Part shown: in pieces, positions 34,869-43,623 of the stretch
How the letters are laid out: the number at the start of each line of letters is the position of its first letter
Numbering within the stretch: position 1 is the stretch's first letter
Assembly (NCBI GenBank): GCA_913043025.1
Contig: CAJWLM010000017.1
Coordinates: 1-54,655 of the forward strand
DNA from: an uncultured Rhodospirillaceae bacterium
GTDB lineage: Bacteria > Pseudomonadota > Alphaproteobacteria > UBA8366
Length of the DNA: 54,655 nucleotides
Direction of reading: 5' to 3'
Notes under the pieces: model-generated
Told to the model about the DNA's origin: nothing
Database searches by the model: none
The model's input: only the letters and a program-made list of their open reading frames with translations
Made by a program: the position numbers and the translations under genes

Positions 34869-36554
34869 ATGAAATTTCAGGCTAGGAAAAAATCAAAAGA
34901 GCCTATGAAGTCTTTATCAAAAGCTCTTAGATTCGAAAATTATTTGCCATTCAGAAAATCAGGATATTTCTCTGTTGTGGGGACGGCGCTGGCTGCGTTG
35001 ATCACATTTTCTAGTAGTAACTCTAACGCAGCTTCAACGGTTACTATCGGAATGACGGCGGCCGATATACCCGTGACGACAGGTGCCCCTTCTCAGGGTG
35101 GTGAAGGTCTCAGGTTTACTGGTTTCACAATGTATGATGGATTAATTAATTGGGATTTAACCAAATCAGATGTGCCGGCAAAACTAACGCCAGGGTTAGC
35201 AACAAGTTGGAAAGTAAATCCAAAGGATAAATCAAAATGGATCTTTACTTTACGGAAGGGGGTAAAATTCCACGATGGATCGACGTTCAACGCAGACGCC
35301 GTCATATTTAACTTGGGAAAAATTAAGGATAAAAATTCTCCACAATTTGATCCTAAGGGTGCTGCGCAGATACGTGCAAGGATACCAAGCGTTAAGGCAT
35401 GGAAAAAAATTGATGATTACACAGTTGAAATCTCCACGCCTAGCCCTGACGCGATGTTACCCTATCAGTTAACTTGGTTTTTGATTTCTAGTCCGACTCA
35501 ATGGGAAAAGGTTGGGAAAGATTGGAAAAAATTTGCTTTCAAACCTTCTGGTACTGGTCCATTTAAGCTCACAAAGTTAGTCCCAAGAGAAAAAGCAGTT
35601 ATGGTTCCTTTTAAGGATTATTGGGACAAGAAAAGGGTAGCAAAGTCTACTTTAATCTTGAGGCCGATACCGGAGGCAACAGCAAGAACTGCAGCGTTAC
35701 TATCTGGGCAAACGGACTGGATTGAGGCACCTTCCCCTGACGCAATACCAAGATTGAAAAAGGCCGGTAAGCAGATTGTTACAAATACATATCCACACAT
35801 TTGGCCATACACGCTTAGCTATTTGCCAGACTCCCCTTGGCTTGACGTAAGGGTTCGGAAGGCGGCCAACTTGGCTATCGATCGCGACGGTTTGGTTAAG
35901 CTGCTTGGTGGTCTTGCTGAGCCATCGACCGGCTCGGTTGAAAAGGGTCATCCTTGGCGCGGAAATCCAAAATTTCAGATTAAGTACGATCCAGATGAGG
36001 CTCGTAGATTAATGAAAGAAGTTGGTTACACGCCGGAGAAACCGCTTAAGACGAAGCTAGTCATTTCCACAAGTGGATCTGGTCAAATGCAACCATTGCC
36101 CATGAATGAGTACATTCAGCAAAACATGAAAAAAGTTGGAATAGATTTGCAGCTTGAAGTGGTTGAGTGGGCTCGTATGAGGACGATTTCTAGAGCTGGA
36201 GCTACTACACCAGATCAGAAAGGCTTCCATGCCATAAACAATAGCTATGGTACGCCACATCCGTTTAATACCTTCGTTCGTTTCTTCCATTCATCAAGTA
36301 TTGCTCCGAAGGGTAGAAATTGGGGCCACTATAAAGCAAAGTGGGCCGACGAGATTATTAATAAGATTCTCGTAACATTTGACATTGATGAGCAAAACAA
36401 GCTCTGTGCCAAACTTCACGAGAGACTTGTGGATGAAGCTGCATGGATTTGGATAGTTAAAGATCTTAATCCACGTGCACTAGCGGCGAATGTCAAGGGC
36501 ATGGTTCCTGCCCAGTCTTGGTATCTCGACCTAACTGGTGTCTACAAGGAATAA
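34869..36554 (+). CDS. ABC transporter substrate-binding protein, peptide/nickel (family 5) type
   Basis: This is the periplasmic receptor of the importer that follows. From the ATG at 34869 it has 561 residues. A long basic leader precedes a hydrophobic signal segment (SVVGTALAALITFSSS) with probable cleavage after SNAA. Family 5 features are EGLRFTGFTMYDGLINWD near the mature start, WIFTLRKGVKFHDGSTFNADAV, ARTAALLSGQTDWIEAPSPD and VRKAANLAIDRDGLVKLLGG. Likely ligands are small peptides or amide-like compounds, judging by the downstream hydrolases. A later ATG at 34905 and an earlier frame start at 34779 exist. A strong hairpin follows the stop. Confidence 0.92.
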   Translation: MKFQARKKSKEPMKSLSKALRFENYLPFRKSGYFSVVGTALAALITFSSSNSNAASTVTIGMTAADIPVTTGAPSQGGEGLRFTGFTMYDGLINWDLTKSDVPAKLTPGLATSWKVNPKDKSKWIFTLRKGVKFHDGSTFNADAVIFNLGKIKDKNSPQFDPKGAAQIRARIPSVKAWKKIDDYTVEISTPSPDAMLPYQLTWFLISSPTQWEKVGKDWKKFAFKPSGTGPFKLTKLVPREKAVMVPFKDYWDKKRVAKSTLILRPIPEATARTAALLSGQTDWIEAPSPDAIPRLKKAGKQIVTNTYPHIWPYTLSYLPDSPWLDVRVRKAANLAIDRDGLVKLLGGLAEPSTGSVEKGHPWRGNPKFQIKYDPDEARRLMKEVGYTPEKPLKTKLVISTSGSGQMQPLPMNEYIQQNMKKVGIDLQLEVVEWARMRTISRAGATTPDQKGFHAINNSYGTPHPFNTFVRFFHSSSIAPKGRNWGHYKAKWADEIINKILVTFDIDEQNKLCAKLHERLVDEAAWIWIVKDLNPRALAANVKGMVPAQSWYLDLTGVYKE

Positions 36555-36577
36555 AAACCTTCGAGACAAGGATGTAT

Positions 36578-36613
36578 AACCCGAAAGTCATAATGGCTTA
36601 TGGCTTTCGGGTT
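36578..36613 (+). terminator. intercistronic hairpin after the binding-protein gene
   Basis: A 16-base stem (AACCCGAAAGTCATAA paired with TTATGGCTTTCGGGTT, one G-U pair) closes on the loop TGGC and is followed by TTCATATTTAT. Such a structure between a binding-protein gene and its permeases commonly ends part of the transcripts or protects the upstream message, giving excess receptor over membrane subunits. Confidence 0.75.
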
Positions 36614-36624
36614 TTCATATTTAT

Positions 36625-37575
36625 ATGTTCAGTTATTTCATAAAACGATTACTCTACGCGCTGCCAATTGCTATTGGCGTAACTGTTTTTGTTTTTTCTC
36701 TCGTTTACATGGGTGGAGATCCACTGGATGCGGTGTTGCCTGATGATGCAACAGCGGCCGATGTACAGGAGATAAAAGAGATTTATGGTTTCGACAAACC
36801 CTTACCTGTGCAGTATATTAGATGGTTAGGCCGGGCAATAACCGGAGATTTCGGAACCTCTATAGGAACAGGGCTACCTGTTGCTGACGAACTTGGTAGG
36901 GCTCTTGTAAATACATTAATTTTAGCAATTTGCTCTGCCTTGACGGGGTTTCCTTTTGCTGTGTTTCTGGGAACTTTAGCAGGATATAACCACGGACAAA
37001 GGGCAGATAAAATAGTCTCTGGTTTTGCGATCACTGGAGTAAGTGTACCTCACTATTGGCTTGCAATTGTTATGGTTATAGTTTTTTCGGTGGAACTAAA
37101 TATTCTTCCGTCCCTGGGAATGGGGCCTGGCGGCTCCGAGGATTGGACCTTAGATTGGGCTCATGCAAAGCACTTGATACTTCCAGTCATAGGCGGGTCC
37201 ATCATCTCCATGGGTATCATCGCACGAAGCATGCGAGCAGCTGTTGCTGAAATTCTCAACCAGGAGTTCGTAAGAGCTCTCCGCTCAAAAGGTCTATCCG
37301 AAAGCAGAATAGCTTACCACGTGATGAAGAATGCCTTACCGTCAATTCTTGGAGTAGTGGGACTGGAAATCGGAAGCCTTATGGGCGGGTCAATTTTAAT
37401 CGAGACAATTTTCTCGTGGCCGGGTGCCGGCTTTTTATTAAACGAGGCTATTTTCCGCCGAGATTTGCCTGTTTTACAGGGAACAATATTAGTTTTAGCG
37501 ATGTTTTTCGTCATTTTGAACCTTATAGTTGATATTAGCCAAACCTTTGTAGATAAGCGGATAATTAGAACTTAA
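36625..37575 (+). CDS. ABC transporter permease, DppB/OppB type
   Basis: First membrane subunit of the importer, 316 residues. It opens FSYFIKRLLYALPIAIGVTV, typical of the DppB N-terminal helix, and has about six transmembrane segments. The EAA loop that contacts the ATPase is visible as ALRSKGLSESRIAYHVMKNALPSI, of which RSKGLSESRIAYHVMKNA is diagnostic. It starts 11 bases after the hairpin that follows the binding-protein gene and precedes the second permease. Confidence 0.94.
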   Translation: MFSYFIKRLLYALPIAIGVTVFVFSLVYMGGDPLDAVLPDDATAADVQEIKEIYGFDKPLPVQYIRWLGRAITGDFGTSIGTGLPVADELGRALVNTLILAICSALTGFPFAVFLGTLAGYNHGQRADKIVSGFAITGVSVPHYWLAIVMVIVFSVELNILPSLGMGPGGSEDWTLDWAHAKHLILPVIGGSIISMGIIARSMRAAVAEILNQEFVRALRSKGLSESRIAYHVMKNALPSILGVVGLEIGSLMGGSILIETIFSWPGAGFLLNEAIFRRDLPVLQGTILVLAMFFVILNLIVDISQTFVDKRIIRT

Positions 37576-37618
37576 AGCAGGCCCTTGTTTTGGTAATTAC
37601 AATAATGAAGCAAAAGTA

Positions 37619-38479
37619 ATGAGTGCAAATATTAACAAGCCACGTACCTATTGGCAGTCGGTGCGTTCCCGTCTCAGAAGGGATCCTGTTACCCTAACCT
37701 GCGCTGGAATTATTATAGGAATTGTTCTTCTATCAATATTTGCTCCACTGATCGCGCCAGCAAATCCTTATGATGCAAATATGATGAAGAGGCTCGCACC
37801 GATAGGCTCACCCGGCTACCCTCTTGGTGCCGATGAGCTTGGCCGCGATATGCTTTCGCGTTTGATATACGGTGGAAGGATATCCCTGATAATGGGTTTG
37901 GTCCCCGTTTTTATAGCTCTCATTATCGGGGCCAGTTGTGGTTTAGTTGCCGGCTATGTTGGTGGAAGAACCAACATGCTGATAATGCGGACAATGGATA
38001 TATTCTACGCATTTCCATCGATAATGCTAGCAATAGCAATTTCTGGAGCTATCGGTGCTGGAATAGAAAATGGACTTTTATCCCTTACACTTGTTTTTAT
38101 ACCCCCCATCACACGTGTCTCTGAGACCATTACGGTTCAAATCAAGAGCCTTGATTTTATTGATGCAGCGCGGGCATCTGGGGCTAGTAACAGCCGTATT
38201 ATACTATCCCACATCATAGTAAATGCGCTTGGGCCCATATTCATTTACTGCACAAGTCTAGTCAGTGTGAGCATTATTATAGCGTCTGGATTAAGTTTTC
38301 TGGGCTTGGGTGTAAGCCCTCCGGAGGCAGATTGGGGTCTTATGTTGAGCACACTAAGACAATCGATATATGTGAACCCATGGGTCTGTGCGCTTCCAGG
38401 CGTGATGATATTTACTACGTCTCTCTGCTTCAATCTAATGAGTGACGGCCTGAGAAGCGCAATGGATATGAAGATGTGA
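37619..38479 (+). CDS. ABC transporter permease, DppC/OppC type
   Basis: Second membrane subunit, 286 residues. The N terminus carries the DppC pattern RRDPVTLTCAGIIIGIVLLS followed by PLGADELGRDMLSRLIYGGR, a strong family signature. The EAA loop is DAARASGASNSRIILSHIIVNALG. Six membrane segments are apparent. Near the C terminus, LGLGVSPPEADWGLMLS is the usual DppC motif. It would pair with the DppB-type subunit to form the pore. Confidence 0.94.
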   Translation: MSANINKPRTYWQSVRSRLRRDPVTLTCAGIIIGIVLLSIFAPLIAPANPYDANMMKRLAPIGSPGYPLGADELGRDMLSRLIYGGRISLIMGLVPVFIALIIGASCGLVAGYVGGRTNMLIMRTMDIFYAFPSIMLAIAISGAIGAGIENGLLSLTLVFIPPITRVSETITVQIKSLDFIDAARASGASNSRIILSHIIVNALGPIFIYCTSLVSVSIIIASGLSFLGLGVSPPEADWGLMLSTLRQSIYVNPWVCALPGVMIFTTSLCFNLMSDGLRSAMDMKM

Positions 38480-38569
38480 ATATTTAGTGTAATGAGGATA
38501 TGGGCTTTTTCCCGGTATCGGTCAGGTTCAAGAAATCTTTCAAATTATTTTCTAGGTAGCGGAAAAATT

Positions 38570-39601
38570 ATGGCAAAGATTGATAAAAGTTTTGTGAAAG
38601 TTAGGAATCTTAAAAAGTATTTCCAAACCGGCACCCAAATTCCTTTTTTGAAAAAACCCCCTGCTGTTAAAGCAGTTGAAAACGTCTCTTTCGATGTCTT
38701 TAAAGGAGAAACACTTGGTGTCGTAGGGGAGTCTGGTTGCGGAAAGTCAACTGTCGCTCGCCTACTGATACAGCTAATAAAACCAGATGCAGGAGAAATA
38801 ATCATTGATGGTTTAGCAGTTGAAAAGCGTGGCGGTATCTCCACACGGGATCTGCGGCATAGAATGCAAATGGTCTTTCAAGACAGCTATGCAACATTAA
38901 ATCCCCGCATGCCGATAGAAGAAAGTATCGCATTTGGTCCCATATCTAATGGAAAAAAGCCTTCAGAAGCTATGCTTGAAAGCAAGCATTTCATGGATCA
39001 AGTTGGTTTAGACCCGAATATTTATCTACATCGGTATCCCCATGAATTGTCAGGAGGACAAAGACAACGAGTAAATATAGCCCGAGCATTAGCAATGGGG
39101 CCAGAAGTCATAATTTTAGATGAAGCGGTATCTGCTTTAGACAAATCGGTAGAGGCACAAGTTTTAAACTTATTGACAGACCTTAAATCAGATTTGAAAT
39201 TGACATATATTTTCATCAGTCATGACTTAAACGTGGTTAAATATATTTCTGACAAAGTCATGGTTATGTATTTGGGGGAAGTTGTTGAGTATGGCACCGT
39301 AGAGGATGTGTACAACTCTCCAAAGCATCCTTATACGGAGGCCTTACTTGCCTCACAACCATCTATGGATCCCTCTCGTAAGCTCAAGACTGTTCCAATC
39401 ACAGGCGACCCACCAAATCCAATAAATCCCCCTTCAGGCTGTAAATTTCACACGCGGTGCCCGAAAGTTACGGACTTATGCCGTACCGTAAACCCAAAGC
39501 TCCAGAGTACAGATAATGTAGATCACCTAACAGCTTGTCACTTGGCTTCGAACGTGACCGAGGTAGACGTGCTTAATGCTCAAAAAGGTCTGAACAGTTG
39601 A
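38570..39601 (+). CDS. ABC transporter ATPase, DppF/OppF type
   Basis: One of two ATPases driving the importer. From the ATG at 38570 it has 343 residues. Walker A is GESGCGKST, the Q loop lies in MVFQDSYATLNPR, the ABC signature is LSGGQRQR, Walker B is EVIILDEAVSALD and the H loop is FISHDLN. The C-terminal oligopeptide-transporter extension has the cysteine-containing GCKFHTRCPKVTDLC motif. DEAVSALD replaces the more usual DEPVSALD. Its stop overlaps the start of the second ATPase (TTGA). Confidence 0.93.
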   Translation: MAKIDKSFVKVRNLKKYFQTGTQIPFLKKPPAVKAVENVSFDVFKGETLGVVGESGCGKSTVARLLIQLIKPDAGEIIIDGLAVEKRGGISTRDLRHRMQMVFQDSYATLNPRMPIEESIAFGPISNGKKPSEAMLESKHFMDQVGLDPNIYLHRYPHELSGGQRQRVNIARALAMGPEVIILDEAVSALDKSVEAQVLNLLTDLKSDLKLTYIFISHDLNVVKYISDKVMVMYLGEVVEYGTVEDVYNSPKHPYTEALLASQPSMDPSRKLKTVPITGDPPNPINPPSGCKFHTRCPKVTDLCRTVNPKLQSTDNVDHLTACHLASNVTEVDVLNAQKGLNS

Positions 39602-40593
39602 AAAATAACTCTAAAAACATTGCCCCAACTGTACTCTCGGTAAGTGATCTCAAGGTCAAGTTTGTTACGCCCGATTACTCTGTTCATGCAGTTAATAACG
39701 TCTCGTTCAGTTTAAAACGCGGCGAAGTTTTGAGCGTGTTAGGTGAGTCTGGCTCTGGGAAAAGCGTCACCCTTAGTGCTATTCAGCGTCTATTGCCAAA
39801 AAATATAACCTCTGTTGAGGGCAGTATTAAAATTAATGGCGAAGAAATCTTAACCATGTCAGCCAGACGATTGAACCAGTTAAGAGGCGGACAAATAGCT
39901 ATGATATTTCAGGAACCTGCCACATCTTTCGATCCTGTTTTTACCGTCGGCCAACAAATCACGGAAGGGATCCGACATCATGCCGGGTGTAGTCAAAGCG
40001 AAGCAGATAAGAAAGCCTTAGAGCTACTAGATCTCGTTAGAATCCCATCTGCGAAAGATCGTCTTCACAACTATCCATTTGAGATGTCGGGAGGCATGAG
40101 GCAGCGCGCAATGATCGCATTAGCTCTGTCTTGTGACCCGATGATTTTGCTTGCAGATGAGCCTACCACAGCACTTGATGCAACGGTGCAAATCCAAATT
40201 CTTCTACTTCTGAAGGATATCCAAAAAGAACTTGGTCTGAGTATTATTTTTGTTACCCACGATATCGGCGTCTCTATCGAAATTGGTGATCGCATAGCGG
40301 TAATGTATGGTGGACAGATCGTAGAAACCGGTAACTTAGCCGAGGTAATTAACGACGCTAAACACCCTTATACCAAAGGTCTTTTGTCATCGACAATCCA
40401 CGCTAATAGTTCTGGTAAGCGTTTACATGCTATCCCTGGTTCACCCCCAAATCTGTCAAATGCGCCGAGTAATTGTTCGTTTTCCGAACGATGCGAATTC
40501 GCCAACGAAACATGTAAAAATACAATCCCAGACAATGTAAAGTTAGGCATTGAAAGATTTTCACGTTGCCTGAGAATAGGTGTTTGGGAATAA
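39598..40593 (+). CDS. ABC transporter ATPase, DppD/OppD type
   Basis: The partner ATPase, 331 residues, starting at a TTG that overlaps the preceding stop codon by four bases. Walker A is GESGSGKSV, the Q-loop region is MIFQEPATSFDPVF, the signature is MSGGMRQR, Walker B is MILLADEPTTALD and the H loop FVTHDIG. The C-terminal extension carries NCSFSERCEFANETC, the cysteine motif of dipeptide-type ATPases that in some relatives binds an iron-sulfur cluster. It is the last gene of the five-gene importer operon. Confidence 0.92.
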   Translation: MKNNSKNIAPTVLSVSDLKVKFVTPDYSVHAVNNVSFSLKRGEVLSVLGESGSGKSVTLSAIQRLLPKNITSVEGSIKINGEEILTMSARRLNQLRGGQIAMIFQEPATSFDPVFTVGQQITEGIRHHAGCSQSEADKKALELLDLVRIPSAKDRLHNYPFEMSGGMRQRAMIALALSCDPMILLADEPTTALDATVQIQILLLLKDIQKELGLSIIFVTHDIGVSIEIGDRIAVMYGGQIVETGNLAEVINDAKHPYTKGLLSSTIHANSSGKRLHAIPGSPPNLSNAPSNCSFSERCEFANETCKNTIPDNVKLGIERFSRCLRIGVWE

Positions 40594-40716
40594 CCCTGCC
40601 AATTAGCCCATGGCCCTCGCTCCTTTGTGTGCATAGTCGCAAGCCAAGAGTTGATTTGTCTAATTCTTATAAGAACGTGAATTAAGAACGTGAATAAATT
40701 CACTGACATCTCGTCC

Positions 40717-41967
40717 TCAATCTAATGACTCAATGAAAGATGTTAACAGTTGCGTTGCTTCACCAAAATCTGACATTTCCATTTTTTCATTTGGATTATG
40801 ACTGCCATTTTCGTTTCTTACAAAAATCATCGCGCAGGGAATACCCTCATTAGCAAAAGTTGCACAATCGTGCCCCGCACCACTCGAAATTGGCATTACC
40901 GCGATATCCAGTTTTTCCGCGCATCGGTAAAATATTTCACGTAACTTTTTATTCATTATAGCTGGCTTGGCTTCACGAAATTGGCCAAGCTCAATCTTTA
41001 CATTTCGGCTCGATGCAATCTGTGCAGCTTTTTTTTGAAGGGCCTTATGGGTGGAAATCAGTATTTTGGAATCAAGACTACGAATGTCCATTGTGAACCT
41101 GACATCGCCTGGAATCTTCGTCATGCCGTGATGCTCTGGGTCCGTAAAAAACTCACCAATTGTACATACAAAATCAATGCCCGACGCGTCGTAATCATCC
41201 CAATGTCTTTCGAGAGTATTTGCGAAATCGACAGCGGCAAATAGAGCATCACTTCTACTTTCTCGCGGAACCGCACCGGCGTGGCCATATACTCCGTGGA
41301 CTTTACAATCTCGATAACGAAGATTACCGCGAATGCCGGTCACTATTCCGACTGGCACCTCGGCGTCAACCAAGGTAGGCCCTTGTTCAATATGCGGCTC
41401 AATAAAACAACGGATATGGTCTGCAGTTAGCCATGACTTACCAGACTTTAGTGCGGCTATATTAAAGCCTGCCTCTCCTATATGTGTGCCGAGACTTAGG
41501 CCCGTATCAAAACGCTCTAGGGTATCATAATCTTCGATCGGCAAGCGTCCGAATGCCATTCGGCTGCCAATGTATGGCGCTGAGAACCATAATGCTTCTT
41601 CTGCCCTAATTGCCATTACGGTAATATCTTGAGGGGGTTGCCAGGCAATCTTTCGAAAGTGCTGCAGAACAGTCAACCCCATTATTACACCAGCCGCTCC
41701 ATCATAATTACCACCATGGGGTACTGTATCCATGTGCGAACCGATGAAAACCGCAGGCAAATTGGGGTCTTGTCCCGGTAAGGTCACGTATTGGTTGCCT
41801 GCGAAGTCAACAGAAATATCAAGATTAAGACTGGTAGCTATTTCGTGGATCAACGAGTGTGCCATATCCTCGCCCTTGCCATATGGCGCACGAGTCACTC
41901 CGGGTGGGTTCAGCGAGTTTTTATACAACGCATCAAAAGTTTCGGTAGCGAGTTTAAGATCGGGCAT
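40717..41967 (-). CDS. M20-family Zn-dependent hydrolase, N-carbamoyl-L-amino-acid hydrolase / allantoate amidohydrolase type
   Basis: A cytosolic di-metal amidohydrolase of about 416 residues. Metal-site motifs are GSHMDTVPHGGNYDGAAGV near residue 80, the AIRAEEALWF segment with the catalytic Glu, HIEQGP and the C-terminal SGAGHDCATFA. The dimerisation insert around LRYRDCKVHGVYGHAGAVP is that of the HyuC/AmaB/AllC group, which release ammonia or a carbamoyl group from N-carbamoyl amino acids, ureidoglycolate or allantoate. The start is ATG 41967 or GTG 41973. It converges with the importer operon and may process imported ligand. Confidence 0.88.
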   Translation of the reverse strand: MPDLKLATETFDALYKNSLNPPGVTRAPYGKGEDMAHSLIHEIATSLNLDISVDFAGNQYVTLPGQDPNLPAVFIGSHMDTVPHGGNYDGAAGVIMGLTVLQHFRKIAWQPPQDITVMAIRAEEALWFSAPYIGSRMAFGRLPIEDYDTLERFDTGLSLGTHIGEAGFNIAALKSGKSWLTADHIRCFIEPHIEQGPTLVDAEVPVGIVTGIRGNLRYRDCKVHGVYGHAGAVPRESRSDALFAAVDFANTLERHWDDYDASGIDFVCTIGEFFTDPEHHGMTKIPGDVRFTMDIRSLDSKILISTHKALQKKAAQIASSRNVKIELGQFREAKPAIMNKKLREIFYRCAEKLDIAVMPISSGAGHDCATFANEGIPCAMIFVRNENGSHNPNEKMEMSDFGEATQLLTSFIESLD

Positions 41968-42314
41968 TTTCACTAATATTTAATTTTTAAAATGTTTGTG
42001 GGTACTTGTTTTAAAATTCTATGGTTTCCCTCTTATTTTTTCAATCATCAGGTGCAGTTAGAGCACCAATCAATTGTTCACAAGCATATGCGGACCGCAA
42101 AGGCATAGCAGTGCCTACTTAAGGCAAGCAATACTCATGTTAATATCTACGTTGTTGGATTAGCTAATTACTATTATTAAAACGCAAGCAAAAAACTCGG
42201 CATCTGTTCTTAGAGATTTCGAAAGCTCTGATTACCTAAATCAAAGCAAAAGAACTGAAGGGCTAGCTTAAATTTTATAAAGAGGGACTAACATTAAATG
42301 AAAGTTGACCATTC
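41968..42314. other. gene-free divergent gap
   Basis: This 347-base stretch between the M20 hydrolase and the beta-lactamase-like gene is AT-rich with no convincing open frame, repeat or hairpin. It must carry promoters for both divergent genes, but no hexamer pair stands out. Confidence 0.4.
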
Positions 42315-43364
42315 ATGCCACGTTTAGCGTTTGTTGTTCTATTTACGGTGTTGTTAAGTGATTTTGCAGCGAGTGAAATTTACCCTGGCAAAAAATGGGA
42401 TGTGATTGAAGAACCTGAATCTGTTGGCTTCTCAAATGTCATGTTGAAACAGACCAAAAGAATATTTGAACGTATGGCTTCAAACGCTTTCATTGTTGTG
42501 TATAAGGGCCAGCTTCTCATTTCATGGGGCAACACACACGAAAAGCTCGATGTTTTTTCAGTGCGTAAAAGTTTTTTAAGTTCATTGTTCGGAGCTTTCT
42601 CAGAAACGGGCCAGATCGATCTGAATGCTAGCCTCGAAGCTCTCGGTATTGACGAGGATGATAAGCTTTCCGCAACAGAGAAGTCTGCACGCATCATTGA
42701 TTTACTTCGGTCTAGATCTGGTGTTTACCATCCGGCAGCGTACACATCCTTTAAAAAGACAATTCAACGGCCCGACAGGGGTTCTTACAAACCCGGAGAA
42801 CATTGGTTTTACAATAATTGGGACTTTAATGTCCTAGCAACAATTTTCCATCAGTTAACCGAAACCGATATCTTCAGTGCCTTTTACAATAAGATAGCGA
42901 AACCTATTGGGATGCAGGACTTTAAAGCTTCAGATGGCCGTTTTCACAAAGAGTACCTTTCTCGTTACCCAGCTTATCCATTTCGTGTAACTGCTCGCGA
43001 TATGGCGAGGTTTGGCTTACTCTTTGCCCGGTCTGGGCAGTGGCGTGGAAATCAAATCATACCAGAGGCCTGGATAAAAGAGAGTACTAGAACCCACTCA
43101 GTAACAAGCCGGCGAAACAGTAAAAGTGTTGGTTATGGTTTAATGTGGTGGACAGTGCGTCCTGGGCGCCGCCACTTTAAAAACCGCCTCGGAGACGACG
43201 CATTTTCGGCAAGAGGAAACGGAGGACAATTTATTATCGTGGCTCCAAGTCTTGATATGGTGGCAGTCCATACCACCGATTGGAAGTGGACAAAAAAGAA
43301 GGTAAAAGCAGGTCAAGTTGGGAAATTACTCCGAGCGGTTTTAAAAGCTAAATTATCAAACTGA
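42315..43364 (+). CDS. exported class C beta-lactamase-fold serine hydrolase
   Basis: A 349-residue penicillin-binding-protein-like hydrolase with a signal peptide (LAFVVLFTVLLSDFAAS). The catalytic SxxK is Ser82-Val-Arg-Lys85 in FSVRKSFLSS. The second motif YxN is in EHWFYNNWDFN near residue 170. A HTxG-like third motif may be the terminal AVHTTDWKW. Such proteins include esterases, D-aminopeptidases and D-amino-acid amidases more often than true beta-lactamases. The neighbourhood (peptide importer, amidase) favours amide or ester hydrolysis in the periplasm. Confidence 0.88.
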   Translation: MPRLAFVVLFTVLLSDFAASEIYPGKKWDVIEEPESVGFSNVMLKQTKRIFERMASNAFIVVYKGQLLISWGNTHEKLDVFSVRKSFLSSLFGAFSETGQIDLNASLEALGIDEDDKLSATEKSARIIDLLRSRSGVYHPAAYTSFKKTIQRPDRGSYKPGEHWFYNNWDFNVLATIFHQLTETDIFSAFYNKIAKPIGMQDFKASDGRFHKEYLSRYPAYPFRVTARDMARFGLLFARSGQWRGNQIIPEAWIKESTRTHSVTSRRNSKSVGYGLMWWTVRPGRRHFKNRLGDDAFSARGNGGQFIIVAPSLDMVAVHTTDWKWTKKKVKAGQVGKLLRAVLKAKLSN

Positions 43365-43494
43365 TTTATTAGAAGCGGCGGAATCGAAACAATTTCTTGA
43401 AGCCCCGATCTTTTACTTTTTTAATAAAACTTAAATGCATGCATCGCTTGTCCCTTGCCAAAGCCCTGTTAGCGTAGTTGCACACAAAGCTTTC

Positions 43495-43530
43495 TTTTCT
43501 TGGGTATTAGCCACTGCAGGCCCAAGAAAA
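43495..43530 (+). terminator. hairpin between hydrolase and amidase genes
   Basis: Arms TTTTCTTGGG and CCCAAGAAAA are perfect complements separated by 16 bases. The structure lies 131 bases after the hydrolase stop and 94 bases before the amidase start. It lacks a U-tract beyond the stem on the plus strand, so it may be a weak bidirectional terminator or a regulatory hairpin. Confidence 0.4.
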
Positions 43531-43623
43531 CATATATAATTTTCAGGTATATTGCTGCAGTTAAATCTCGTGGTAGGGGTTTAACTTGGTGTTTCAGATC
43601 ACATAGGTTGGAGGATTATCCCA

